Source of the DNA: Gracilariopsis chorda
Taxonomy: Eukaryota; Rhodophyta; Florideophyceae; Gracilariales; Gracilariaceae
Direction: 5' to 3'
Assembly (NCBI GenBank): GCA_003194525.1
Contig: NBIV01000264.1
Location: forward strand, 1-64,000
Length of the DNA stretch: 64,000 bases
Each line of letters begins with the position of its first letter. Within the stretch, counting starts at the first letter, position 1. The translations under genes were made by a program, and so were the position numbers. The notes under the pieces are model-generated. The model was given only the letters and a program-made list of their open reading frames with translations. It was not told where the DNA came from and ran no database searches. Of this stretch, positions 11,796-22,809 are shown piece after piece.

Positions 11796-11800
11796 GTAGG
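11796..11800 (+). repeat. target-site duplication, left copy
   Basis: GTAGG immediately precedes the left LTR and recurs at 17072-17076 after the right LTR. Five bases is the usual duplication size for Ty3 integration. Confidence 0.85.
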
Positions 11801-12224
11801 TGCAACAGAGTGATGAAGAACTGTGCAACAGAGGATTTGAAACTGTGCAACATTATGATAAGGAGCCTTGCAATGGCCACTGTATCCTAACGATCCAAAA
11901 TGTATCGTGGCAAAGATGGGCAGTGTTTAGTCGCCGCGCTAGTCTAACGATCCCAAGTGTATCGTGGCGGAGACGGACAGTGCTCGATCGCTTAATGTAT
12001 CGGCAGAGATGGGGGGGGGGGTGCTCCATACATGTGTACGGCTGTTGTATCGAAAATATGGCAGAGGACAGTGCTAAAGCGATACATGAGTCAGCATAGA
12101 GAAGACAACAGAGAGAGAGACGGGAGGAACAGTATATATAGCCATCGGGAGGAGCAATCAATGTGCTAGCGTGGAGAGGCATCGACCGTTCGGAGAACAC
12201 AAATAAACAATATCGTCTGCTACA
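11801..12224 (+). repeat. left LTR, 424 bp
   Basis: Starts TGCAACAGAG and ends TCTGCTACA. It holds two copies of a 57-base repeat (from 11887 and 11944, each starting CTAACGATCC), a partial third copy, a run of 11 G, and a TATATATA box at 12133-12140 that probably drives element transcription. Confidence 0.92.
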
Positions 12225-12225
12225 G

Positions 12226-12240
12226 TGGTAGCATCGCTAC
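12226..12240 (+). promoter_or_regulatory. putative primer binding site
   Basis: TGGTAGCATCGCTAC begins two bases after the left LTR. TGGTAGC complements the GCTACCA tail found in initiator-Met tRNAs of several eukaryotes. The matching host tRNA is not in this window, so the tRNA identity is inference. Confidence 0.5.
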
Positions 12241-12255
12241 TTTGCAACTATCACC

Positions 12256-13114
12256 ATGTCTGGCCCTCCGCAAACCTCATCGCCTATTAACGTTGACGGT
12301 TCTCATCAGAGCACGGATGGGTTGTCCGTGTCTGAGTCGATCAATTTGAAGCTCAACAAACCCGAAGTGTTCAATGGTAAACGCGATTACCTGGTGGTGA
12401 ACACTTGGTTGTACAAGGTAGAACAGTACTTCACCTTGATTCAGTTGGCAAATCAGAATGCGCCTCTCAGTGACAGTAACAAAGTCACGTATGCTACTAC
12501 TCTTTTGACGGAAACTGCTGCTATCTGGTGGTATACCACGTTGAAGTCGAACAATGCGCCACAGACATGGAGCACGTTTATGCACGCTATAAGAAAGGAA
12601 TTCGTCCCAGACGATCATGAACGAAGAGCTCGAGACTTTCTTTGAGAGTGCAAACAGAAGATGAGTTTGTCAAGCTATCTTTCCGAGTTTCGCAATATCA
12701 TTCTCACTATCCCGGATATGAGTTCTAGCGAAAAGTGGGATAAATTTGTAAGCGGATTGAAACCGAAAATACAATTCGAAGTCCGAAAATCAAATTGTGT
12801 GGATTTCGAAGAGTCGAGTAAGATTGCCATGCGCGTCGAAGCTGCCTTTAAGGGTGTTTCGATCGATGGTTCTGGATCTAGTAGCCGATGGTATGGAAAT
12901 TGGAAATATTGAGAGTAGAGGCGAAGATGCTCGAGGCAAGCAGCGACTGATGGAAATCCGTAATAATGCATGCTTTATGTGCCACAAGGCCGGATGCCGT
13001 CCTTGGGAGCATCGAAAGGGTAAAGCCTCGGGACTTTTGAAGATATCAAATGCGGAGACAGATCTCTCTGCAGGTGATGATGATAAGTTAGACTCAGATA
13101 GTTCGGAAAACTAA
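12256..13114 (+). pseudogene. Gag of the nested Ty3 element, broken
   Basis: Structural capsid/nucleocapsid protein. It starts at ATG 12256, about 30 bases after the LTR. The capsid part has FNGKRDYLVVNTWLYKVEQY, then RRARDFL, a TGA at 12643-12645 where Arg is usual, and YLSEFRNIILTIPDMSSSEK followed by FVSGLKPKIQFEVR, the conserved retrotransposon-gag helices. The frame shifts between about 12860 and 12912. In the new frame the nucleocapsid part has CFMCHKAGCRPWEH, which keeps zinc-knuckle spacing but with Cys and His exchanged in the last two positions. It ends at 13114 after an acidic tail. Confidence 0.8.
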
Positions 13115-13143
13115 AGAGTCCTTCCAGAATCAATTCGAACACG

Positions 13144-16100
13144 TTGGAAGGACGTGATTTGTTATTGCACGTGTCTATGCAAAACCAGTTAGTCAATCAC
13201 TCTGGCAATGTTCCGTGCGTTCCGTTACTCGTCTCCAATGGATCTTTAAATGGGAGAAAAGCGCGAGTGTTGAAAGACGATGGTTGCAATACGAATGTGG
13301 TCTCGCGAAGTTTCGTGCAGCGGAATCGTGCGTTTCTCCAATTGCAAGCGGCACAAGTTCAAGTTCACCACTCTCGTTCGGATTCTACAGAACATGGGAC
13401 AGAAATGGTGGTCATGGCCTTGTACGCATCAATGGATATGATTATCGCAGCAATTTCATTGTCGCCGACTGCCGGTACGATGTATTGTTAGGAATGCCGT
13501 GGCATACGGATGCAAAGCCAGTGGTGGATTACGACAGGAGATGGGTTTCGGTTTGCAATAATTTGTTGAAGGCTAAGGAGGTCAGCAGAAATGGAGAATT
13601 GTCGGTTTCTAACATTGGCGTCAAGAAATTCCGACGAATGCTGCGAAGTCCTCCGAAAGGTACGGAGTTTTATCGACTGGTTCCTTCAAACGCTGATTTG
13701 AATTTGAGCTCAGTACTTGAAGCTACTTTGAATTCCAGTACAGCAAAGGAGGCCTTGCTTGATGCTGATGACCCAGAAGTTCGGTCTTTGTTGAAAGAAT
13801 TCTCCGACATATTTCAAGAAGAGTTGCCTCCAGGGCTACCACCAATAAGAACGGTGGATCACGAAATTTGTACAGAACGAGACGTCCGTCCGCCTCATAG
13901 ACCGCTTTACCAGCTGTCCCCATCCAAGTTGATGGCAGCAAAGGAATATGTCGATAAACTCTTGCGAAGTGGCAAAATCCGCCCGAATCGATCACCGTGT
14001 GGTGCCCCTCTCTTTTTTGTTAAGGAACCTGGCCGCTCTCTGCGAGATGTCGTCAACTATCTTGGTTTGAATCGGATAACAAAGAGAAACAATGCCCCGC
14101 ACCCCAGGGCAGATGAAATGTATGACAGGCTGGGGCAAGCTCGTTTCTTTTCCAAGCTAGATCTAAAAACTGGCTTTCATCAGATCGGCATGAAGCCAGA
14201 GGACATTGAGAAGACGGCCTTTAACACCAAGTACGGCCAGTTCGAATATTTGGTTATGCCCATGGGTTTGTGCAACGCACCGGCAACATTTCAGACACTA
14301 ATGAAAGGTGTTTTGCATGATATAATTGATAAGTTCGTGGTCGTTTATATCGATGATCTGCTTATATACAGCAATTCTCGTGAGCAACATCTGGAGCATA
14401 TCCGGGCTGTACTCTCTCGTCTGCGTGCTAACAAGCTGTACGTTTCACCTAAGAAATGCATCTTTATGACACAGGAAACAGAGTTCCTTGGTCTACTTGT
14501 AAGTAGCGAAGGATTGCGTGTAAACCCAGCTAAGGTTGAAGTCGTGCAGAACTGGCCTCGCCCGATATCTCTCACCGAACTTCGAAATTCCTTGGGCCTT
14601 GTTCAGTTCTTTCGACGTTTTATAAAGAACTTCTCGCTACGCGCGGCACCCTTAACGCGTCTAACTCAGAACAGAAACGGAATCAAGTCATGGGACGGAG
14701 CCGCAGCGTCTGCCTTCAAAGATTTGAAGACTGCTCTCACTACGGCCCCAATCCTTGTTCCCCCGGATTGGAACAAAGTGTTCCGTCTTCATATTGATGC
14801 TTTACAACTGGCAATTGGGGCTACGCTGACACAGATGGATACAAACCACCGCGACCGTGTCATCGCATACATGTCACGCAAGCTCTCTCCAGCGGAGCAA
14901 AACTATACTGCCAATGAACGGGAACTGTTGGCATTGGTCTTTTCACTTCAGAGATTTCGTTGCTACTTGGAGGGTAGCACCTTTGATGTCATGACGGACA
15001 ACCAAGTGGTGAAGAACTTCATGCACAAGAAGAGCATCAATAGGCGGGAAGCCCGATGGCTAGATGTCCTTGCGTCTTTCAACATCCGAGATGTCTCGCT
15101 AACGCCCGGCCGCATTCATGTTTTGGGTGATTCTTTGTCTCGTAATCGGCATGAATTAGAGGTGCTCAACACGTCATATTCAGCTCCAATATTCACGGAC
15201 CTGGAACAGGACTTACGAAGCTACGAATCCGATCAGATATTTGGCCCTATTGTGAGTGCCTTGCAAGGAGCCTGGCCGTCTTGTAGGAAGCAGCGTCGAC
15301 GTCTTGAACACCTTCTTGAGTCATTTTCGATCAAGGAAAATTTACTGTTGTACAAAGGAAAGGTGTGTGTTCCCATGAAGGCAAGACGTTCCGTTCTGGA
15401 AATGGCACATGACTGTCGATTGTCAGGGCTGCTCAGTCTGTCAAGAAAGCAAGGACACACAGGGACAGTCATTGAATGTGCCAACCCCACTTCCAATCCC
15501 AACACGACGATGGGGGCTTGTTGCTACCGATTTTATAGTGAAGCTCCCAACCACTAATGAAGGGTATGACAGCATCACCACATGGGTTGACCGCTTGTCC
15601 AGAAGGGCGCATTTTGTTCCCTCTCTGGAGACTGATGACGCTCCACAGGTTGCATTATCCTTTGTGAAGCAAATTTTACCACAGCAAGGCCTTCCTGATG
15701 CAATTATATCTGATCGCGATCCAAGATTCGTTTCTCGATTTTGGAAGTCTTTGATGGATCTTTGTGGCGTTAAGTTACGAATGTCGTCCTCCAGACATCC
15801 AAGAACGGACGGCACTTCTGAAGTTATGAACAGAATGGTGGAGAACTATATACCGTGCTTCTGCTCTTTCCGACAGAAAGATTGGGACATACTGCTGCCA
15901 ATGGCCGAATTGGCGTACAACCCCGCAATCAGCGAAGATCTTGGAATGTCACCGTTTGAGGTTGATCTTGGATGGAAGCCAAAGGGCCCTTTGGATCTAC
16001 TTGTGAAAACGGAAAGTAGAGTCGAATCTACTTAAGAATTTTGTAAGAGACTGCAGGCCGTTCTTGAGGATGCCCAGTTTTGTCATCACTTGGCGAAAGC

Positions 16101-16617
16101 GAGACAGGCAGCGTAGTCTAGCGTTCATTGCAGGGAACCTTCTTACGAAGTCGGCGATCAGGTTTATGTATCGAGAAAACTCTTCAAGGATGCGTACAGT
16201 CGCGCCAGGCCGTCAGATAAGTTATCTGCCAGACGGTTTGGTCCTTTTCGTATTACAGATCTTATTGGAAAGAACGCAATAAGGCTTGAATTTCCGTCCA
16301 ATATCAGAGTGCATCCTGTCGTTCACGTTTCTCACACGAAGAAGTATGTACCGCAACCGAAACATATTGCACAACCCGTCCGTTCGACTCCTGTCCCAGT
16401 TGATGTCATGAATGGGAAGGATTTGTTTTTGGTAGACAAAATACTGAAGCGCAGAAAGAGAGGAAAAGGCTATCAGTGGCTAACAATGATGAAGAACAGT
16501 TCCACCCACGATACAGCTTGGCAGCCTACCAAAGACTTTGTGGACAAAGACGGTACTATTACTGCAGCCTTTCATGAGTACATTGTGAAGCACAACTTAC
16601 TTCCCCACTTGCATTGA
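13144..16617 (+). pseudogene. Pol of the nested Ty3 element: protease, RT, RNase H, integrase, chromodomain
   Basis: The aspartic protease has VLKDDGCNTNVVS at its active site, then a shift near 13400 into the main frame with VLLGMPWH. RT covers about 13860-14600 with FSKLDLKTGFHQI, YLVMPMGLCNAPATFQ and the intact catalytic VVYIDD. RNase H keeps LHIDA, NERELLALV, MTDNQ and HVLGDSLSR. The integrase zinc region has lost roughly 35 residues between EMAHDC and CQGCSVCQESK, with a frame change at about 15410. The integrase core keeps Asp in VATDFI, Asp in ISDRDPRF and Glu in GTSEVMNRM. Stops follow at 16033-16035 (TAA) and 16114-16116 (TAG). The C-terminus has FGPFRI, VHPVVHVSHTKKY and a chromodomain-like segment with FLVDKILKRRKRGKGYQW. 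The enzyme set is clear; the copy is not functional as read. Confidence 0.88.
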
Positions 16618-16645
16618 GTTTACTACCGTCCGGAGAATGCAATGG

Positions 16646-17071
16646 TGCAACAGAGTGATGAAGAACTGTGCAACAGAGGATTTGAAACTGTGCAACATTA
16701 TGATAAGGAGCCTTGCAATGGCCACTGTATCCTAACGATCCAAAATGTATCGTGGCAAAGATGGGCAGTGTTTAGTCGCCGCGCTAGTCTAACGATCCCA
16801 AGTGTATCGTGGCGGAGACGGACAGTGCTCGATCGCTTAATGTATCGGCAGAGATGGGGGGGGGGGGGTGCTCCATACATGTGTACGGCTGTTGTATCGA
16901 AAATATGGCAGAGGACAGTGCTAAAGCGATACATGAGTCAGCATAGAGAAGACAACAGAGAGAGAGACGGAAGTAACAGTATATATAGCCATCGGGAGGA
17001 GCAATCAATGTGCTAGCGTGGAGAGGCATCGACCGTTCGGAGAACACAAATAAACAATATAGTCTGCTACA
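16646..17071 (+). repeat. right LTR, 426 bp
   Basis: Matches the left LTR base for base, apart from two more G in the G-run and three substitutions that I could count (two near 16971-16975 and one near 17061). Its TATA box is at 16980-16987. It ends ...CTGCTACA before GTAGG. Confidence 0.92.
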
Positions 17072-17076
17072 GTAGG
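17072..17076 (+). repeat. target-site duplication, right copy
   Basis: GTAGG directly after the right LTR, identical to 11796-11800. Relic G coding sequence resumes at once on the minus strand. Confidence 0.85.
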
Positions 17077-17700
17077 CACCTAAATGGCTCACGATCGGTG
17101 CGTAGAACAAATGGTCTGTCTCGCTGATAAACGGAGCATTCACGTAAGGCGATTATAACAGCAAGTAGTACTTGGTATCCGGTGTCCCAACGAGTTTCAT
17201 TATCTGATACGCGGTGAGAGATAAATGCTACTGGGTGTCCTTCCTGTTCAAGTGTAGCTCCAACCGCATCTTTAGAAGCATTCGTAGTTAATACGAATTC
17301 CGACTGAGAAGAAGGATGGCGTAAGAGTGGTGCGCATGTCATCTTGTTTTTGAGTTCGGAAAATGCAGTATCCTGTTCTTTCTTCCATATGAAAGACTTA
17401 AATCTGACGATATCTGAAATTGGACGTACGATGGCAGCGTAGTTGCGTATGAATCGTCTATAGAAGTTTGTGAGTCCCAAGAAGCGTTACACATCTTTAA
17501 CTGACCTTGGCGTTGGCCATACAGTTATGGCGTGTACCAATCTTACCTGTGTGCTGATACCTTCTGTGCGCTCACTTTGTACCCGAGTTAATCTACCTCA
17601 GTAGCTCCAAACCTACACTTGCTTGGCCTGATGTAAATCTTGTTTTTCTGAAGAATATTAAATAGCTTGCAAAGGTGATTCACATGGTCCTAATTGGATT
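17077..17700 (-). pseudogene. relic G pol, 5' part: RT thumb and RNase H start
   Basis: The minus strand from about 17690 reads LFNILQKNKIYIRPSKC, the end of a Ty3 reverse transcriptase. After several stops comes GLTNFYRRFIRNYAAIVRPI, the connection segment. RNase H follows with FVLTTNASKDAVGATLEQ, where Asn stands at the first catalytic position (usually TDAS), then VAFISHRV and RTDREPFRC, where the nested element has inserted. The next residues of the domain continue at 11795. Upstream RT core, protease and gag are absent because the element is cut at about 17710. Confidence 0.8.
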
Positions 17701-17710
17701 GGCTTTATAT

Positions 17711-18500
17711 TGTAGTGCAATGTCCGGAAGCGGGAGTGCACCGAAAGACGTTCGGAATCTTTCCTCGTTAGAGGTAAACCCACTTGGGTAGAGCCCTCCC
17801 ACGAGTGGCACAACAATGTCGCGTTGCATGGCCGAGGCCACCCGTCGCAACTTGTGCAGGGAGGTGGAGGCAAAAATCGGGTATTCACAAGAGCGGTTTA
17901 TGAGATTGGTCGTCGTCTAGAGAGCTGAGGTTTCCATGTTAGTGGCACGTGCGAGCACGGGCCATGATAGCTGGAAATACACTCTGAATTGGGGAAAAAT
18001 ATGGGGGAGCTGAGTCACGAGTTTCGTGACGGAGACTAACGGCAGGGCCGGTAAATGAACCTTATACAAGGCAAACACCAAGACAGGTGGAATAACCATC
18101 CGGATGCTAAGGCCGTTTAGATATGCAAGGGGGTTAGACTTTCCGTATGCTACGGTGCTTTCCTCCGAAGAGAAATAGAGAACACACGAAGGCGGTGAGG
18201 TCTAGAGCCAGTTTCCGAAGTTAAAGTCCCTTGTTCGGGAAGGTTTACTGGTGCAACGGCAATTCGACGGCGCATTAAGTACTAAGCATCCCAGAAATGG
18301 GTGTAAAAATAATAAATAAAACTAACTAAATTTCTCCACTTTGGTGATTCATGCCCACTACTGTGGCCAACTGCCACATGATTCTTCCGTGTCCTACGTG
18401 TCCAATTCACTATCAGTTGTCGTAGGTCATGCATTGAATACATTACTGAAACAATCAGGAAATCAACCAAGTACCAAGAATCCCTCCCTGAGGGCATTTA
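17711..18500 (-). repeat. LTR of the TGTAGTGCA lineage, minus orientation
   Basis: About 790 bases that align along their whole length with 28383-29173. The left end is TGTAGTGCAATG; the right end is degenerate (GGCATTTAA where the other copy has TGCACTGCA). Orientation is taken from the 28383 copy. No 5-base duplication was found on its flanks, so it is either an old solo LTR or the remains of a truncated element. Confidence 0.65.
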
Positions 18501-19655
18501 ACTCCATATTCCTATCCTTACTCGGGAAGCAACCGCGGACGCAGGCGAATCCCAGAGGGAAATGGGTGCTAAAATTCCAAACCTCTCCGGGTCACCAGGT
18601 CAAACCTTTGCCTAAGAGAAACAACTTCCTGCAAAAGCAGCGAGGCAGCCTTCTACAAGTGCACGCTCCTCTTATTCCTGCTCAACTCAATCAGATCACA
18701 CCCTTTCCAAGGGAAATATGAACAGAAACAACAACAACCAGCCTCCAAGACCGACTCCAGTCGGGAACTTCACAACTGGTTTCCGGTCGGTACCCTTGCC
18801 ACAAGGGAGGCAAACTCCGGCACAGCCGGCCAACAATTGGCGCAGCGTCCCAGCATGGGTTCCAACTTCCACCAACGGTGGATCCTTCCGGACTGATCCC
18901 GGCGGCGATTGGGCCTTCTTATAACGCCCTTGTAGGGTTAGATCCAATGAATCGGAGTCACGCCTCTTGGCTCCGGCTTGCGCCGTGGTTCCATCCCATT
19001 GCAGTAGAGTACTACGTCCTTTGGCGAACTGGGGTAGTATTCTACTAGGGGTTAGTAGTAGCAGAGAGCCAACCACTGGGGTGACAATCCACTGGGTCTA
19101 TTAGTAACGCGGGCACCAACTGGCAGCGAGGCGCAATGGGCCGACGCTATCTCAAGTCCCTACAGGTCGGGAGAATGGTAGCGATGGCGTGGAGGCCTTT
19201 GGAGTCCTACTGGCTGCATATGGCCGCAAGAAGACGGTGAGGGTGCTTGTCTTTACACTTCAGAGATCGGCGGCACTCGAGCCAGCCTATATGGCTGGCA
19301 AGGCGCTCTGACCTCCGGATACTATCCTAACAAATTAAATAAAATTAGCTACATAGTAAATCCTATGGCCAGAGTGCCTTGGCACTCGCACTGTCCCCTC
19401 GTATCTCCTGCATAAGCACCTAGCTTGGCCACGTGGAATATTTCGGCCAGCAATGTTCTGACCTCTGCCAGCCCAGCCTCATGGTTACCTCACCACTGCA
19501 TCTGCCCAATGGTCATTCTCCTACACCCATCGCTGCCCTCAACGAGGATTTGGTTACGGCCTACGCGGATGGTTCCAGTACTTTGCCCGGGGATCTACCC
19601 AGCCTTATCACCTCGTCCTGGGACTGGTGGAATCGAATCGCCATCCCGGTGCACC
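18501..19655. other. unassigned repetitive-looking DNA
   Basis: Plus-strand frames at 18341-18721 and 18718-18924 encode an Asn/Pro/Gln-rich peptide (starting MNRNNNNQPPRP), and 19433-19660 another short frame, but no motif identifies them. The setting suggests transposon debris. Confidence 0.3.
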
Positions 19656-20459
19656 TGTAGTGCAACGCCTCTGGGTGAGTAATTCGAATGAATTTGTCAT
19701 ATTCGGATGGTCGGATGGTAGTACGAGGTGTATTGATGACTAGTAGAACCGCCACTATGTGGGTTAGACACGTGTGATGCGGATTGATTCAGAGGGAAAT
19801 AGGCCCAGTTTTGGGAATATTTAGAGTATATTGGTAATTATGGTGGCGCGTTACAGTGCGCGTCACCCTACTTAGGCGTCAACCTCGCGGTCACCGCCCC
19901 AGTAGATCTCCCCCAACAGGTGAGCCACCAGGGTTTTGGCTCTAAGTCTTCTCGCCTTCGCGAGCTATAGAACTTCACCTTGGAGGGATAGCACGGATCT
20001 TCGGAGCGGCTTATCCCCTCTGCACGCCTAAAGGAACCAATTATTGGGATAACTATTACCACTATTGTCGTGTTCGCCCTTGTACAAGGAAAGCCCACTG
20101 GCCACGCCGGGTATTCTTGAGCCACTCTCGTGACTCGTTCTACTCCTCTCTCCCATTCATTCTCCTTCTCTTTTCCCCTTTTTTGGGTGGCTTTCCTGCT
20201 ACCCGCGACAGTGTGGACAACCAGTCACGCTCACCACACCGTGGACTCGCCACTTCTGGGGATACACTACAACCAACCGTTCCCGGGAACACTCCATATT
20301 TCTACCACACCTTCCTGCGCTATTCGCGAAGGGCTGACCCCGTTCTTACACCCGGCTCGCCACTTCATCCCCTGGAAAGGCTCTGGCACTGGGTCACCTC
20401 GTGAGAGAAAGATCCGAACGTCTTCGTGGTGTTCTGCTGTAGCCGGGCATTGCACTACA
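19656..20459 (+). repeat. 5' LTR of element A, about 804 bp
   Basis: Starts TGTAGTGCAACG and ends ATTGCACTACA, giving 9-base inverted ends. TGGTCTCCCAACC, a primer-site candidate, follows at 20463. Element B has the same ends and almost the same downstream site. Confidence 0.75.
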
Positions 20460-20462
20460 AAG

Positions 20463-20475
20463 TGGTCTCCCAACC
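20463..20475 (+). promoter_or_regulatory. putative primer binding site of element A
   Basis: TGGTCTCCCAACC lies three bases after the LTR. Element B has TGGTCTCCCGACC and element D TGGTCGCC in the same place. The shared TGG start fits a CCA-ended tRNA; the tRNA species is unknown. Confidence 0.5.
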
Positions 20476-20580
20476 TAGAAGTTCGGAGTTTTGCACTTCT
20501 GTGGTTTTGTTTTCTCTTTGGAGAGTTGTGTCTACGCCTACTGGAAGTCTCCGTTGTAGCCCCATTAACTGGCTTCGAGG

Positions 20581-22809
20581 ATGAATAGGAAACCCTCCGA
20601 TGCGAAGCCAGCTGTTACCCGCAGCAGCTCCCACGATAGTGGGAATCGTCCCGATGAACGGTTCATTTCAAGAATCCCGATTCGGGGAGGATCAAACCTA
20701 GCTGTGAAGGGTCCTGGCCGACCTCTGGACTAACCTCGGGACTCCCGGGCGCTCCCGACTTCGTCGGATATCCGCAACGACGTTGCTGGCCCTAGGCGTT
20801 TACCTCCGAGTACACCTCCCGTACCCCCGTCAACATGCGCAGCTGCGGCATCACAGCCCCGTCAGAAGGGTTCCGACAACCGCCAGGATTTCTCAATGGA
20901 GGACCAGATTCGTACTCTACGAGCCGCCCATAATGCCCGTGTATGGGAATTCAGATCCCTCCATGAGGTGGTTGAAGAAACCCCTGCAAAGAACGTCGCT
21001 GAAGACATTCGGACCTTACGGTCGTACGTTAATTCTCTTTTGGAATGCCTGGGTGGACCTGCCGCCTTCGTCGAATGGATTGAAGATCGTTTCAGTCGGG
21101 TCCGAGCCCATCTGGAGACACTCGAGCGAAGCCTGTTAAAGGGGGAAGCTACTGCGGACAACCAGGAGGCTGATGTATCTCATCGGGACCAGCATGCTGG
21201 GAGGGCCAAACGCGACCGTCGCAGGATGTCTAGACGCGATCAGTATCACTCTGATTCATCGACTTCTTCGGTTTCATCCCGACACTCGGTTGGATCCGAA
21301 TCTTCGGACTCCTCGTCGGAGGATGATCGCCGCGGGCGTTCTTCCCACTCGAAGCGGTCGTTGGCCACCCAAGATGCTGCCAGAGCCCGTGACAAGGGAA
21401 GAAGGCACTCTTTTTTATTGGAATTGAAACCAACAGACCCGATGTATCGGAAGCTACTTTCCTACCGTTATTATCGTTTGGAAAACTTCTCTTTGGATCG
21501 TACACCCCGTGACACGGGCAATGTAAAAGATTGCCTCAAGCGGATGCAGCTCACGCTGAACAACCTGAAGTTCTCGGGAGAAAACCCCATCTTGGTGTTG
21601 GATTTTCTCGCCCGCTTTGTTCGGGAAGCTGATGTACTCAGAATGAACGAGGTTCAAGCCTATATGGCTCTCCCGTACTTCCTACGGGGTGATGCTAGAT
21701 ATCAGTTCGATTCCGTCAGCGGATCGTCTAGAGCCTCCGAAGGAGGGGTGACATGCTGGCCGGAAGCATTCCAGTACCTCCTGGGGTCGTATGCGACGAA
21801 TGATGCCATTCAGTCAGCGATCGTTGCCTTGCGAGATACTCTTCAACGTCCAGGCGAGACGGAAAACGATTAATCGGTACGCCTGAACAAGGCTTTCCAT
21901 CGCTGTGGGAAGTTGTACCATTCAAGGGAACGTTGTACGATGTTTATCAATGGACTAAACCCTGCTACCAGGTCTCTCATCTCTCGCCGTCGCGAGGATA
22001 GGCCGAAAGCAACCTACCCCGAGTTGGTGCAAGCCACTCGAGCTGAAGATGACGCACTGCGTGCACGTACCCCTCAGGGGAGGTCGAAGGCCAACACGCT
22101 TTTGGCGTTGGAGAGCCGATCTCCGTCTCTCACGCTGATTGCGGACGACAACCCCCAACAGGGATATGATGATGTCCAGTTCACCCATGGAGATGGGATA
22201 TCGATTCTTACTTCGGACCTGCCGTCGACTACAACGGGTACCACGTTTGACGCCACCCAGGAGGGCTCGCTTGTATACGTTAGGAACAAACAAGTACCAC
22301 CACCGGCAGTCCCCCACGCGAACGGACAAACCCGCCAACAACGGCCGGGTTGGATCGATACCGGCCCTGCAGTGCGTTTCTCCGATAATCGGAACGCTGC
22401 TCGATGCATTACAGGGATCTTCATTTGCCATCTATGCTACATGCATGTGCACCCGTCTCCGGAGTGCCTTCTCTCACTGACGGAAATGCCCAAGGTGTTC
22501 GGGAATTACGAGACCCTCACTCCGCAGGAGAAGCAGAGCGTACCCATTGCATCGTACCTCCGTGCCAAAATGGACTTCTCTCACGCTTTGCATGCCGTCA
22601 CCCCTGCGCTTTAAGTTTCGGCCCCAGTGGCCAGACCCGCCCCGCAGGGTACCAATCCAAACACCGCTTACTCGGGACCCCCCGATCGACAGGCTAATGC
22701 GCCCTTGGTCAAGGAACTTTGGCAGCCGCCCGCCAAGAACCCTGCTCAGAGAAACCAATTGAGGGAGTCTCCCCCACGCGAGCAGCGTCATCAGGATCGA
22801 GACTGTTGA
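20581..22809 (+). pseudogene. Gag of element A, broken by in-frame stops
   Basis: One frame runs from ATG 20581 to 22809 with three in-frame stops (about 20731, 21871 and 22612). It matches the Gag of element B along its length. The N-terminal part includes EDIRTLRSYVNSLLECLGGPA. A Ser/Arg/Asp-rich linker follows (SSTSSVSSRHSVGSESSDSS). The capsid core has LVLDFLARFVREADVLRMNE and RLNKAFHRCG. The zinc knuckle CHLCYMHVHPSPEC is an intact CX2CX4HX4C. The region after the knuckle is Pro/Gln-rich. It was a structural protein that packaged element RNA and is not functional as read. Confidence 0.75.

Larger units (their letters stand above)
11801..17071 (+). mobile_element. Ty3/gypsy chromodomain LTR retrotransposon, young but coding-defective
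   Basis: A complete LTR-to-LTR element of 5271 bases, inserted in relic G. LTRs are 424 and 426 bases, start TG, end CA, and are flanked by GTAGG on both sides. I count three substitutions between the LTRs plus a G-run of 11 versus 13, so the insertion is recent. Between them lie a primer site, gag, and pol in the order protease, RT, RNase H, integrase, chromodomain, which is the Ty3 order. Both genes carry stops and frameshifts, so it was probably mobilised in trans, or the base calls contain errors. Confidence 0.92.
10142..17700 (-). mobile_element. old Ty3/gypsy chromodomain element (relic G), split by a nested element
   Basis: A minus-strand Ty3/gypsy pol can be followed from the end of reverse transcriptase (about 17690) through RNase H, integrase and chromodomain to 10142. 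It is interrupted by the plus-strand element at 11801-17071. Removing that insertion and one copy of GTAGG rejoins the RNase H frame exactly between EPFRC and LSGRQMRWLDE. The upstream side is cut at about 17710 by an LTR of another lineage. Stops and frameshifts show it is inactive. Gag and protease are missing. Confidence 0.8.
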
